NCBI RefSeq assembly: GCF_030518795.1
Contig: NZ_CP130427.1
Coordinates: 6,696,001-6,760,000 of the forward strand
Reading direction: 5' to 3'
From: Micromonospora sp. NBRC 110009
GTDB lineage: Bacteria; Actinomycetota; Actinomycetes; Mycobacteriales; Micromonosporaceae
Length of the DNA: 64,000 bases
Below the pieces are notes generated by a model. It was given only the letters and a program-made list of their open reading frames with translations, made no database searches and was not told the origin of the DNA. Below, piece by piece: positions 39,905 to 49,539 of this stretch. Position 1 is the first letter of the stretch. Each line of letters starts with the position of its first letter. A program made the translations under genes and the position numbers.

Positions 39905-41380
39905 ATGTCCAAATCAAAGCGAAGACTCAGAGGGGCGGCATTCACGATCGTCGCAGTAACCGCGCTCGCTGCCGTACTCACTCCGCCGCCCTCCGCGTCG
40001 TCGGCCGCCGGCTGCGACAAGGCGCCGACCGGCGTGCAGGTCAGCGATCACTTCCTGCCCTTCACCGTCCCCGCCGGGCTGATGCCCGACCCGCAGTTCG
40101 ACGGGCTCCCGGCCGAACTGCAGGTGCATCGCGTCCAGCCGGTTTACGCCCACGGCAAGTGCCACTCGGTGCCCAACCGGGCCGCGGTGCTGATCCACGG
40201 CCGCACCGTGTACGGCCCGGCCTCGTTCGACCTGCGACAGCCCGCCCCCGAAGGCGGCGAGCTCAGCGTGCAGAAGGCACTCGCCCGGGCAGGGATCGAC
40301 ACCTTCGCCCCCAACCTGCTCGGCTACGGCCGCTCGACGCGCTTCGCCCACGGCCTGGACGATCCGGGCAACGCAAGCCTGCCCGGCTACAACCCGGACG
40401 GCGTCACCTGCTCGAACCCGGTGGGGTGCGACCGCACGCATGTCCCGGTCTTCCCCCTCAATCAGCAGGGGGCGGCGCAGGATCCGACGTTGTCCACCAA
40501 TCCGCTTGGCGGACAGCTGCGGGCGCACTCTAGCCACGTCCGGTTCGCCCGAACCGACACCTTCGTACGCGACATCCGTCAAGTCATCGACGACGCCATC
40601 GCGCGGGCGCAGCCGTCGGACGGCAAGGTAACCCTGGTGGGCTACTCGGCTGGCGCGCAGTTCGTCGGCCGGACGCTGTACGCGGCCAACCCGAACCCGC
40701 TCCTTCCCCACAGCGACCAGTACATCGCCAAGGTCAACCGGGTCGTGTTCGCGGCGTCGCTCTTCGGCTTTTCGACCGAGGAACCGCCGGAGGCGGGCTT
40801 GGCTACCTTCCCGCTGCACGTCTTCGCCGGTGGCGGACCCGGGAGCCTGCCGGCCGACCGCGAGGCGGCGTGCACCGGCCGGGTGGTCCCGGGCAGCCGG
40901 GAGCAGGTCGCGGCGCAGATCCGGGAGGAGGATCCTGTGGGCGCCCAGTGGGGCGGGACCATCGCCGGGCACCCGACCGGCGTCGCCCGCAGTCCCGTTT
41001 TCTCCAGCTACGGCTGGAACACCGAAGTCGCAGCACAGCTGACCCCACCCACACTCGTCATCCACGGTCTTGAAGACTTCCCGCCGACGTCGCCGGCGAA
41101 CGCGGACGCCATCTACACGGCCGCCCAGATGACGAACAAGGTTCTGGTAAAGATTGCGTGCGGAAGCCACACCTTCTTGTGGGAGGGCTGCTCCGGGACA
41201 CGCTGCACCCCCACCTCCGGCACCCCCTACGGAGGCAAGATCGGCGCCCCTTGGGCTGGCCCGCATTCCACGTTCAAGGCGGCGTTGATCGAGTGGATCA
41301 CGCGTGGAACCTTCAACGGCGCCCCGAGCGGACAGTTCGCCGTCAACGAGAGCGGAGTGGCGAGCGCCACCGGGCCCTGA
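39905..41380 (+). CDS. Secreted alpha/beta hydrolase
   Basis: 491 aa. A signal peptide (KRRLRGAAFTIVAVTALAAV, cleavage near SSAAG) leads to an alpha/beta hydrolase: VLIHGRTVYGP (oxyanion strand), TFAPNLLGYGRSTRF, nucleophile elbow VGYSAGAQFVG around residues 243-253, late strand PPTLVIHGLEDFPPT (acidic residue) and CGSHTFLWEG (catalytic His). The catalytic triad can therefore be traced. Two cysteine pairs in loops (SNPVGCDRTH; EGCSGTRCTP) suggest disulfides outside the cell. Substrate unknown. An AAGGAG site lies 9 bases before the ATG. It is convergent with the next gene. Confidence 0.8.
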   Translation: MSKSKRRLRGAAFTIVAVTALAAVLTPPPSASSAAGCDKAPTGVQVSDHFLPFTVPAGLMPDPQFDGLPAELQVHRVQPVYAHGKCHSVPNRAAVLIHGRTVYGPASFDLRQPAPEGGELSVQKALARAGIDTFAPNLLGYGRSTRFAHGLDDPGNASLPGYNPDGVTCSNPVGCDRTHVPVFPLNQQGAAQDPTLSTNPLGGQLRAHSSHVRFARTDTFVRDIRQVIDDAIARAQPSDGKVTLVGYSAGAQFVGRTLYAANPNPLLPHSDQYIAKVNRVVFAASLFGFSTEEPPEAGLATFPLHVFAGGGPGSLPADREAACTGRVVPGSREQVAAQIREEDPVGAQWGGTIAGHPTGVARSPVFSSYGWNTEVAAQLTPPTLVIHGLEDFPPTSPANADAIYTAAQMTNKVLVKIACGSHTFLWEGCSGTRCTPTSGTPYGGKIGAPWAGPHSTFKAALIEWITRGTFNGAPSGQFAVNESGVASATGP

Positions 41381-41417
41381 GATCGGCTGGCGTTCGACGG
41401 TATGAAGAAGGCGCGGG

Positions 41418-42416
41418 TCACGGTCGGCGATCAAGCCGTGGCCCGGGCCCTCTTCCAGACGCGGTGGGGATGCGCTTCCCAGACGTCGCGGAGGCCTGTG
41501 ATGGTAGGGCGGCATGAGCGGAGCCCGAGCCCGGTGCAGGGCCGGCGGCGGCGGACGCGGTCGCCGGCGCGGTGGCGGCTGTGCAGCCGGAGCCGGCGCC
41601 GGCGATGGCGGGACCCGTCACGGCGCTGCGCGGCTGATCGGGCTCGCCGGGAGCATGGAAATTGGCGATCGCCGAGATGGCGGCTGTCACCCCGGCGACC
41701 ATGGCGAGACTCCCCGCCGTGACGATCGCGGTCAGTGGGGCCTGATCCGAGGTGAGCATGACCGGCGGCGAGGGCCGCGCATGCTGGTGCGCGGCGATCA
41801 CCTGGTCAAGCTGAGCCACGACGGCTGCGCGCTCGCCGATGGCGGCGGCGAAGGCCAGGGTCACGTGGAACCGGAATCCGTCGGCGGCGGCCGGCGGCAG
41901 CAGCAGTCCCGAGAGTCTTTGCTCGTCGACCGTGTGGATCAGGGTGAACGGTGCCCGCCGATCGTGTGCCAGCCCGCTCAGCCGCGCGTAGGTCCACTCG
42001 CGTAACCCATCGTGGCCGACGAAGACGACGGCGCGATTAGTCACGACCACCATTCCCGCGTCGATCACGTGGAGCCCGTCTGCAAGCACCGGGTTGAGGG
42101 TCCCGTTGGGCGTGGGCAGGACCGCCCGTTCGGGCTGGGGCAGGCCGGCGATGTGGCGCCCCTCCGCCTCGATGAGTTCGGCGGCGGGCAGCACGGTGAA
42201 GACGGCCTCGTCGGGGAAGAACTCCAGAGCGAGACCGGCGGCTGCGTCCGCCGACCCCCTGAACTCAGACGCCGCCGCTCGCAGCCGCCGCAGCTTCGTG
42301 TCCGGCTGGTGCCACGCCTCCAGCGCCGCGTCGTACGCCCGTTGCTGCCGCTCGTTCGTCCGGTCGGCCCACCGTTCACGCCATCCGCGCAGGCCGATCG
42401 GCTGTGTCTTCCACAC
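41418..42416 (-). CDS. Unknown protein with one membrane helix
   Basis: 332 aa from GTG 42416, with GAAGG 9 bases upstream. A soluble N-terminal region (WADRTNERQQRAYDAALEAW; HQPDTKLRRLRAAASEFRGS), an enzyme-like beta-rich centre (VLADGLHVIDAGMVVVTNRA; VVFVGHDGLREWTYARLSGL) resembling the short PH-like regions that follow kinase-type modules, a basic cluster, one hydrophobic helix (LTAIVTAGSLAMVAGVTAAI) and a low-complexity Ala/Gly/Thr tail. No family can be named. The last ~60 residues overlap the region convergent with the hydrolase and may be degenerate. Confidence 0.6.
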   Translation of the reverse strand: MWKTQPIGLRGWRERWADRTNERQQRAYDAALEAWHQPDTKLRRLRAAASEFRGSADAAAGLALEFFPDEAVFTVLPAAELIEAEGRHIAGLPQPERAVLPTPNGTLNPVLADGLHVIDAGMVVVTNRAVVFVGHDGLREWTYARLSGLAHDRRAPFTLIHTVDEQRLSGLLLPPAAADGFRFHVTLAFAAAIGERAAVVAQLDQVIAAHQHARPSPPVMLTSDQAPLTAIVTAGSLAMVAGVTAAISAIANFHAPGEPDQPRSAVTGPAIAGAGSGCTAATAPATASAAAGPAPGSGSAHAALPSQASATSGKRIPTASGRGPGPRLDRRP

Positions 42417-42726
42417 CCCGGGTGGCCTTCTGTGAAGATGGCTCTTTTTTGGCGTCACACCTGGTACAACCCACCCAAGACCACACGGGACACGGCACAA
42501 ACATCAACGCGCCTGATTTGACCAGGAAAGCGCGGAAATCGATGTAGGTGAACGACGCCTTCTGCCTGCCGCATGGGCCCGACGTGCGTCAGCCTGGGCC
42601 CGTGGCCCCGGCACTGCCATCGCGCCCAGCCGCCGATAATGACCAGGTCGTGGCGGGGCGTGTGTCTCACGTTCCGACCGTGTCCCTACGTCGACTCGCG
42701 GGCATCCCCGCTAGGAGCCGCCACCA
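42417..42726. other. Divergent intergenic region
   Basis: 310 bases between two divergent genes. No gene seen. A T-rich patch (GGCTCTTTTTTGGCG near 42440) and the sequence around 42640-42700 could be promoter parts. Nothing else is visible. Confidence 0.35.
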
Positions 42727-43284
42727 ATGACGACACCTACACCGTCCCCCGGCCGCGCACACGAGGTGCCCCTGGACGACACCGCAGTCCTGCCCGTGTT
42801 CGCCGCGCCCGCCGAGACCAAGAGGAAGACGCTGCCGTGGCTGCTCGCCGGCGCCGCTGCCGTCGTCGGGCTGTGCTGCTGCGGCGGAGTGATCATGGCG
42901 GCCAATGGCCTCTCCCCCACCGCGGCGCCCACCGCCAGCACGACGCCCGGCAACCGCTTCGTCGACGGCATCCCCAATCCGAGTCCGTCCGCGCCGAAAC
43001 CGATCACACCGACCCCTCCTGCAGCGGAGGAGACACCGGCTGACCCCGCGACCACCGTTCGCACGCCCCCGGGCCAGGCCGACGGCCACGCGCACAAGCA
43101 GTCCCGCACCCGCTCCCACCACCACCCGGCCAAAGCCGCCGCCCCCGCCGACGACCGACCCTCGATTCGCCACGTGCAAAGAGGCGAACGCAGCCGGCTA
43201 CGGCCCATACGCAGGGGCATCGACCCCGAGTACGCCTGGTACCGCGATCCGAACGACGACGGCCTGGTCTGCGAACGACGATAG
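42727..43284 (+). pseudogene. Membrane protein with frameshifted Excalibur domain
   Basis: 185 codons from the ATG at 42727. One membrane helix (LPWLLAGAAAVVGLCCCGGV) and a Pro/Thr linker are followed by the end of an Excalibur (calcium-binding-like) domain, EYAWYRDPNDDGLVCERR. The first half of that domain (DPRFATCKEANAAGYGPYA) is encoded in the +1 frame at about 43145-43205. Two compensating shifts, one between ~43010 and 43140 and one near 43205, therefore replace the conserved first Cys and surroundings with VQRGERSRLRPIRRG. The domain motif D.DGDG..CE is itself altered to DPNDDGLVCE. Either a decayed gene or two sequencing errors. Confidence 0.6.
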
Positions 43285-43468
43285 GGCCTACGGCGTGATC
43301 GGGCGGGCATGCGGGAATCGGTTCTGGCCAGCTCAATCCAGCAACGCCCGGACGGCAGCGGAGGTGGTCTGTCGCCTGTTCGCGGGATGGTCCGGCTGGA
43401 CTTTTGGCTGATGGTGAGTATGGTCAGCTAGCTGTCCGAACCTGTGCGTTCAGAGGAGGCCGGCGACC

Positions 43469-44734
<1,266 letters not shown>

Positions 44735-44851
44735 CCACCCGCGGCCCGGCCACCGATAGCCCGATCTCCGTCCGGCACCCTACGACCACATCAGGCATCT
44801 ATCGCGTTGCCGATGCTTTAGGAAGCGACCAGGAAATTCGGTGCGCCGGGT

Positions 44852-45187
44852 CTAGCCGTCGGAGTCGGGCTCGGCGAGCAGTGGCAGGATCCCGGTCATC
44901 GCCAGCACGCGCCGGACATGGCCGGTGGGCTTGACCAGGGCGAGGCTGACGCCCATGTCCGTGGCACGGCCGTGGGCGTTGACGAACGCGCTCAGCACGG
45001 TGGAGTCGATGAAGCTGACCCGCGCCAGGTCGACCTGGACGCGGGACGCTAGGGCGATCGCGCCCTGCAGGACATCCCCCAGCGGGCTGGCTGCGGCGAT
45101 GTCGAGTTCGCCGAACAGCGTCACGACGGCGGTCCCGTCGCTCACCGTCGTCTCCGACTGCCACGTCTGTTCCACGCCACACCTCAT
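44852..45187 (-). CDS. STAS-domain anti-sigma factor antagonist
   Basis: 111 aa. A STAS domain of the SpoIIAA/RsbV kind: VVTLFGELDIAAASPLGDVL, RVQVDLARVSFIDSTVLSAF (phosphorylatable Ser62 in the D-S-T turn), VSLALVKPTGHVRRVLAMTG. When dephosphorylated, such proteins bind the partner anti-sigma kinase and release a sigma factor. The ATG overlaps the stop of the upstream kinase gene (ATGA), so the two are made together. No sigma factor gene is in the immediate neighbourhood, so the regulated sigma factor is encoded elsewhere. Confidence 0.85.
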   Translation of the reverse strand: MRCGVEQTWQSETTVSDGTAVVTLFGELDIAAASPLGDVLQGAIALASRVQVDLARVSFIDSTVLSAFVNAHGRATDMGVSLALVKPTGHVRRVLAMTGILPLLAEPDSDG

Positions 45188-45582
45188 CCGTTCCCGCTCG
45201 ACTGTATGCCGGGGAGGCGGGCGGTGACCGTTGCTGTCGTCCCGTGCGGCCCGCTGTCGATGACCAGGCTGTCGGTGAGCTGCTGGGCCAGCCACAGGCC
45301 CCGGTGGCCCAGAGTCCCGTGGCGCGGCAGCGCGATCGGAACATTGCCTGTTCCGGGACCATGGTCGATGACCTGACAGGACAGGGATACGGCGTCGCAA
45401 AGTAGGCGGAGCCGTCCACTGCCGCCACCGTGGCGCACGACATTGGTGACCAGCTCGTGCACGGCCAAGACGAAGTCCTCCAACCCGTCATCCGCGAGCC
45501 CGCCCGCGCCGGCGGCTTCGGCGACGTCGTGCCGCAGCCGCGTCACCGCCACCTCGGTGATCGATTCCGACAATAGAGTCAC
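45184..45582 (-). CDS. RsbW/SpoIIAB-like anti-sigma regulatory kinase
   Basis: 132 aa, GHKL ATPase of the anti-sigma type (HATPase_c_2). N-box HELVTNVVRHGGG near residue 42 with the Mg-binding Asn, G1 box QVIDHGPGTGN, G2 box HGTLGHRGLWLAQQLTDSL and G3-like GTTATVTARL at the end. It would phosphorylate the STAS protein encoded immediately downstream and bind a sigma factor. The GTG start at 45582 lies at the edge of a perfect 11-bp hairpin that covers the ribosome-binding area (45584-45608). Confidence 0.85.
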   Translation of the reverse strand: MTLLSESITEVAVTRLRHDVAEAAGAGGLADDGLEDFVLAVHELVTNVVRHGGGSGRLRLLCDAVSLSCQVIDHGPGTGNVPIALPRHGTLGHRGLWLAQQLTDSLVIDSGPHGTTATVTARLPGIQSSGNG

Positions 45583-45583
45583 T

Positions 45584-45608
45584 GCACCCCGGACATCGTC
45601 CGGGGTGC
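45584..45608. promoter_or_regulatory. Hairpin abutting the anti-sigma kinase start codon
   Basis: GCACCCCGGAC (45584-45594) pairs perfectly with GTCCGGGGTGC (45598-45608), loop of three. In the direction of the minus-strand gene it ends one base before the GTG start, so the only possible Shine-Dalgarno (GGGGTG) is in the stem. It may throttle translation, or is a terminator from upstream transcription. Confidence 0.6.
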
Positions 45609-45968
45609 CCCACCGGCCCCGACGTGGCCACGCCAGCTCACCTTGGCACCGTACAGTCGGTGGATGACCAGCGCATGTGATGGGACATCGGGTGGGACCA
45701 CTTCAGGGCCTGCCACGGCCTGGTTCAAGCGGGTGCCCGCCTCTGCAGCTGCCCGGAACCCTGCCTAGTATGTTCCTCCGATGCGCCGCTGACGGGTTTG
45801 AGAGGTCGAGGTGCGCGGCCACCTGCCGGAGCGGTATGCCCCTCGCCCACCGGGGTTCCGCATGGCGCACAGGGAGGCCTCCGTTCCCCCCAAGGAACGG
45901 GGCCTTCCGCGCGATGAGCAGCCGGCCAGCACCAGGCACCCGCGCGCTCGGGTCGAGCAGACACTTAT
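45609..45968. other. Gene-free region
   Basis: About 360 bases between the hairpin of the anti-sigma kinase and the small coiled-coil gene. No frame on either strand resembles a known protein and codon-position bias is weak. A possible promoter for the minus-strand anti-sigma operon lies in the first 100 bases (45610-45700). Confidence 0.35.
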
Positions 45969-46142
45969 CTATCCGCGTTGCTGATGGCGCCGGATCTGCT
46001 CCTCGAGCGCTGCAAGGCGCGCGTGAATATCGGCCAGCTGCGTTATCGCGCGCCTAGCGCGAACGTGCAGGTCTGCCAACTCCCGGTTGAGTTGGTCCTC
46101 GGCGTGATCCGCGACTGGCGCGGGCACCTGCGCCGTGGTCAT
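45969..46142 (-). CDS. 57-aa coiled-coil protein
   Basis: 57 residues from ATG 46142, with GGGGAG 7 bases upstream. After a short N-terminus (MTTAQVPAPVADHAEDQ) nearly the whole protein is a helix with Leu/Ala at a/d positions (NRELADLHVRARRAITQLAD, IHARLAALEEQIRRHQQ), so a small homodimeric coiled coil is likely. No family. It is too short for confident assignment but the ribosome-binding site and heptad pattern support it. Confidence 0.55.
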   Translation of the reverse strand: MTTAQVPAPVADHAEDQLNRELADLHVRARRAITQLADIHARLAALEEQIRRHQQRG

Positions 46143-46455
46143 CCCTGATCTCCCCATGCTTGAGCAACCCGCAGAGCGGGGACGGGTTGCGCAGACCGTA
46201 CCCCGATCGCAGCGCAGAAAAACCAGCGGCACGGACTCGATAGAGCAGGTCGAGCCCCGGACGCCGACAAGATCAGAAAGCAAGGTCGGTGCTGCGGGCG
46301 GCCGTGCAGACGCAGAGTCGGGAGTCGCAGGAGTTCCAGGAGAGTCAACCGCCGGCGGCAGGACGACGTTCCTGAGAGGACGATGTAACGAGCAAGCGGT
46401 TGGCTCCGCTGATATTGCCGGCAGGGATGGCAATCGGACCGGCGACTGGTAGCCG
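46143..46455. other. Divergent intergenic region, no feature seen
   Basis: 313 bases between the coiled-coil gene and the 46456 gene. No coding frame, repeat or hairpin was noticed. It should hold the two divergent promoters. Confidence 0.35.
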
Positions 46456-47028
46456 GTGGCGAAGCGGCGATATCCGGACGACTCATCCTTGGATATCAGA
46501 GCCGCCGGCGACGGCGAGCTGGGTGGGGGCCTCATGGTGATGGATCTTTCCGCGGTCGCGCGGGAGCGGGCGGTGCTCGCGACCATTGCCGATGCGATGG
46601 TGACAGCGTCGGTCGGCAGAGGTCTGCGTGTAGCGGTCGCCTGCCCGGATACACACCTAGCCCTCGTCGATCACCTCGCTCAGGCGCTGCACGTCCGCGG
46701 CCGGCCATGCCGCAGCCTTGTCTCGAAGCCGAACCCATCAAGCAGCGGCAGCGTGCCGTCACGCCCGGAAGAGAACCGCTCGACCGTGCTCGTGGTCAGC
46801 AGCGGCCCGTCCGGGAAGACAGACGATGACGCGGAGCGCGTGGACATCAACGTGACGGTCGGCACCCCAACGGACCACGGAGGGGGTCTTAGCCACCAGA
46901 GGCCGGGCGAGGGCCATACAGACGCCGACCATGAGCCGGACATCATCCTCGCCTATCACGAATCCGACGGGCCGACGATCCGCCACATGGCATCCCACCT
47001 GTCGTCGCCACCACTCGCCCCGCAGTAG
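46456..47028 (+). CDS. Hypothetical protein, possibly a decayed uridine-kinase-like P-loop protein
   Basis: 190 aa from GTG 46456; an internal ATG at 46534 (MVMDLSAVARERAVLATIAD) is also possible. The segment AVLATIADAMVTASVGRGLR, VAVACPDTHLALVDHLAQAL, HVRGRPC follows the outline of actinobacterial uridine-kinase-like proteins (ADA......R.LRVAVDG...AGKT..A..LA..L..RGR), but the P-loop (GxxxxGKT) is missing, so no nucleotide binding is expected. The C-terminal half is polar and ends with IILAYHESDGPTIRHMASHL. Function unknown; moderate confidence that it is expressed. Confidence 0.5.
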   Translation: MAKRRYPDDSSLDIRAAGDGELGGGLMVMDLSAVARERAVLATIADAMVTASVGRGLRVAVACPDTHLALVDHLAQALHVRGRPCRSLVSKPNPSSSGSVPSRPEENRSTVLVVSSGPSGKTDDDAERVDINVTVGTPTDHGGGLSHQRPGEGHTDADHEPDIILAYHESDGPTIRHMASHLSSPPLAPQ

Positions 47029-47398
47029 CAGCGGCGGAGGCACCGACGCGGCACGGGGAGCGGATCACGAGTACCTACCAGGGTCCATCGCCGTACTTGT
47101 CTCCGCAGGCGTCCAGAAAGTCAAGCTGGGCTTGGGCGATATCGGTGTTCGTGTCGGGCCCTGGGGCGGCGCTGGCCGCTCCCGCCGCCTTCACGAGGCC
47201 CCGCCCAGGCAGAGAGAACCTCGGGTCGACGATCAGCTCGCCGCGCTGTCCGGCGCGGCTGGTCGACGGTCTGAAGATGGTCACCGTGGTCCCGCTTGGT
47301 GCCGTCAGTTGCTGTACTTCGTTGCTGTACCTGCTCCGTAGCTATCGCGCCGCCGTCCACGATGTCGCCATGAGGCACCACGGGTAGGCCGAGCCGCG
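47029..47398. other. Region with a possible small minus-strand gene
   Basis: 370 bases. A minus-strand frame (47075-47284, GTG start) gives 69 residues ending ADTNTD-like / QAQLDFLDACGDKYGDGPW; it looks partly coding (the stretch GELIVDPRFSLPGRGLVKAA) but there is no ribosome-binding site, signal peptide or known family. No repeats seen. Confidence 0.3.
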
Positions 47399-48070
47399 TT
47401 ACAGGTCTGCCCTCATGCGGGCCCGATTACTGGCGGCAGTGGCCCACGCCCCAATGATCGGGTGAGGTTCGGCGCCAGTGGCGAGTTCTGGTTGGAAGAG
47501 GGTGCCGAGGAAGAACGGATGTTCCGGTAGTTCGGCGACTCGTACGATGCCTTCGTCGTCGACTCCGGTGAACCGCATCCCATGGTCGGTCAGCACTTGT
47601 GCGGTGGCCGGGTTGAGGCCGTAGGAGCAGTGGTAGTACTCCCTGGTTCGCGTCGCGCCCAGTGCTCGCTCGAAGAGTGAGCCGCTGGTTGCGAGGACAA
47701 CGCACTCGTTGCCGCCCAGTGAACAGGAGAGTGGGACCAGGACGTCTTCTTCGGCCATATCGGCTACCTGCGTGGCGAACTCGATGACGGCCAACTGCAG
47801 GCCGCCGCAGGTTCCCAGGAGGGGGATGCCGGCCCGACGGGCGGCACCTGCGGCCGCGATGACCCCCGCCTCGGTCTCGTATGGACTGCCGGTGAGCCAG
47901 ACCCCGTCGAAGCCGTCGAGCGTGTTGTCGACCTCTGTCGTCGGGATCCATGTCGCGTCGATCTTCATTCCCTCGGTTGCCGTCAACCCAGTGATCGCGC
48001 GGGTGACTGGCGCGTGTGATCCGGCGTCGAGGTGGTCGCCAACGAGGGCGAACCGAGTGATGAGGCTCAT
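47399..48070 (-). CDS. CTP-synthase C-terminal-like glutamine amidotransferase
   Basis: 223 aa, class I amidotransferase fold of the CTP-synthase C-terminal-related family. GVWLTGSPYETEAGVIAAAG, then the nucleophile elbow LLGTCGGLQLAVIEFA with Cys88, HCSYGLNPATAQVL, and HPFFLGTLFQPELATG near the end. In CTP synthase the last motif is QFHPE with the catalytic His; here it is L-F-Q-P-E (Gln193), so glutamine hydrolysis is doubtful or uses other residues. The stand-alone form lacks the synthase domain. ATG 48070. It follows the gene 48078-48473 by 7 bases, so the two are co-transcribed. Confidence 0.8.
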   Translation of the reverse strand: MSLITRFALVGDHLDAGSHAPVTRAITGLTATEGMKIDATWIPTTEVDNTLDGFDGVWLTGSPYETEAGVIAAAGAARRAGIPLLGTCGGLQLAVIEFATQVADMAEEDVLVPLSCSLGGNECVVLATSGSLFERALGATRTREYYHCSYGLNPATAQVLTDHGMRFTGVDDEGIVRVAELPEHPFFLGTLFQPELATGAEPHPIIGAWATAASNRARMRADL

Positions 48071-48077
48071 TCCCTGA

Positions 48078-48473
48078 TCACCCACGTCCGGGAGCCACAT
48101 AGTAGGCAAGAAAGGAACTGCCGGGCTCGACAGCGGTAAGTAATCCGCGCCATGACCAGAGATTCGGATGTTCCCAGTGGATGGCGGCTTCGGCCGGTGC
48201 CAATAGTTCGACCGCTTCGGCCACCTGGTCGCGGCTGAGCCGGAAGACGCCTGTTTCGTTGACGTAGCCACATACCAAAGCCAGAACGGCCGCTGGCAGT
48301 TTGTGCTCGCCGCCCGGCCCATTCAGATGTCCGACCGTCAGCCCGTCCGGCCCCCTGCGCGCCAACGTGTACGCGGTTGGCTGCACATACCCGGGGATGC
48401 GTGCCGCGAAGCGCGCGTACGCAGCCCGCAGATCCTCGTCAGTCGGCCAAGCGTCGTTACTCGAAGGAAGCAT
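48078..48473 (-). CDS. Hypothetical protein in operon with the amidotransferase
   Basis: 131 aa from ATG 48473 (MLPSSNDAWPTDEDLRAAYA); a TTG at 48494 is an alternative start. Contains RIPGYVQPTAYTLARRGPDG, LTVGHLNGPGGEHKLPAAVL and a C-terminal helical part ending PNLWSWRGLLTAVEPGSSFL. No family recognised. It lies 7 bases upstream of the amidotransferase start, so a functional link is plausible. Confidence 0.6.
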   Translation of the reverse strand: MLPSSNDAWPTDEDLRAAYARFAARIPGYVQPTAYTLARRGPDGLTVGHLNGPGGEHKLPAAVLALVCGYVNETGVFRLSRDQVAEAVELLAPAEAAIHWEHPNLWSWRGLLTAVEPGSSFLAYYVAPGRG

Positions 48474-48551
48474 GGCAGTGAACGATAGCCGCAAGTCCGT
48501 CCGCGGTCCGCCCCCTCAGCCATCCCGTCGGCCTTCATCCGCACACCTGTG

Positions 48552-48628
48552 GAGTGGATGGGGCCTGCCCGGTCAAGGTGGAGCACCCAACGGCTGAACG
48601 ACCTTGACCGGGCAGGCCCCACCCACTC
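48552..48628. repeat. 28-bp inverted repeat, 21-base loop
   Basis: Arms at 48552-48579 and 48601-48628, complementary at 27 of 28 positions (one A/G difference), each containing GGGGCCTGCCCGGTCAAGGT or its complement. The loop is 21 bases. Too long and GC-rich for an ordinary terminator, so possibly a miniature mobile element or a site left by one; also a very strong bidirectional terminator. Confidence 0.8.
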
Positions 48629-48864
48629 GGCTCTGCCCGGACGAAGGTTGTCGGGATGGCGCCACCATCCCGGAGTGCCCGAGCGCCCCGCCGGAGGCAC
48701 TGCCTTTGTCTCGACCGAACTTAGCCCCGGATCTGCCAGCACTCATGGCGGCCCGGGGCTTCGTCGTATGTCGCGCCGCCGGCGGGCTACCACCGACGCG
48801 CTGGCGGCCGAAGGCCAGAAGCGCGGCGGCGGGCCGTCGGCCCGGCCCAGGTTCGGCGGCGCGA

Positions 48865-48885
48865 GCGGCCCGCGACGCGGGCCGC
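48865..48885. repeat. 21-base palindrome
   Basis: GCGGCCCGCG-A-CGCGGGCCGC, perfect around a central A at 48875. Probable hairpin or protein site in the rearranged region. Confidence 0.6.
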
Positions 48886-48917
48886 CTTGATCTCGTACAG
48901 AAAGTTCTCACATGAGA

Positions 48918-48945
48918 GATCAAGGATGGAGATCAAGGATGGATG
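48918..48945. repeat. Tandem GATCAAGGATGGA, also found at 51269
   Basis: Two adjacent copies of GATCAAGGATGGA (48918-48930, 48931-48943). The 15-base sequence GATCAAGGATGGATG (48931-48945) recurs in the same orientation at 51269-51283, so the pair brackets the 2.3-kb block holding the DUF1697 remnant, TetR and hydrolase genes. Confidence 0.7.
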
Positions 48946-49299
48946 TCCTCCGTCGGATGATGTGCGACGCTCGTCTGCCAACTGATCTGCCAAAGAGTCG
49001 ACGCTTGGCGGGCCGTCGCTGTCCAGCCTGGCCGGAATGCGTAGGTCGCCGCCTGAGGTGCTTGGAGCCTCCGGGCCGCTTGTGGCGGCGCTTTGCGCTG
49101 CGGCCATCAGCACCGTGGTTAGAAGTCGACGGGATCGGCCCGATCCTGGCCCGACGTCGAGATATGGCTGTAACGCAGCCCGGATCGCTGCGATGCCGTC
49201 CCGCAGTTCCGCGTCTGAGGCGAGAAGGCTTTGCCTCGGCGCGCTGGTCCTGGCCGGCACCCTTACCTGCCCATCGGGCCGGCCCCCGCCGGGCTCGCC

Positions 49300-49539
49300 A
49301 CCGCGCCCGCACGGCCCACGGTGGACGCGCTCACCGTGCTCGGCGGGGAGAACGTCGCGTTTACGGTGACCGGGCGGGAGGTCTACCTGCACTTTCCCGA
49401 GGGCGGGTACGGCCGGTCGAAGTTCACCAACGCGTACCGGGAGAAGAAGCTCAGGGTGGTGGCGACGACCCGGAACGGAACTTGGAAGTCGGTGCGGGCG
49501 CTGGCCGACCTGGCCGCCGCCGGTCAGTCCTCCCGGTAG
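49300..49539 (+). pseudogene. DUF1697 C-terminal remnant
   Basis: The last ~65 codons of a DUF1697 protein: LGGENVAFTVTGREVYLHFP, EGGYGRSKFTNAYREKKLRV, then VATTRN..W.SVRALADLA and the stop at 49537-49539. The motif order (G.E...L..P.G.GRSK.......E..L...ATTRNW.TV..L..L) is characteristic. The N-terminal ~110 residues are missing: upstream of ~49300 the frame has no similarity. The stop overlaps the 3' end of the convergent TetR gene by 16 bases, so the remnant's end is intact while its front was deleted. Confidence 0.7.

Larger units (their letters stand above)
48474..49299. other. Rearranged gene-free region with inverted repeat
   Basis: 826 bases. It contains a 28-bp inverted repeat (48552-48628), a 21-base palindrome (48865-48885) and short tandem repeats GATCAAGGATGGA (48918-48945). 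A minus-strand frame (about 48900-49250) reads partly like protein (LLASDAELRDGIAAIRAALQ; YLDVGPGSGRSRRLLTTVLM) and may be a remnant of a lost gene. No intact gene. Confidence 0.45.

Noticed and set aside
48787..49392. 201-codon minus-strand frame
   Set aside because: Only the middle part looks coding, it overlaps the DUF1697 remnant, and no family or start site was found.
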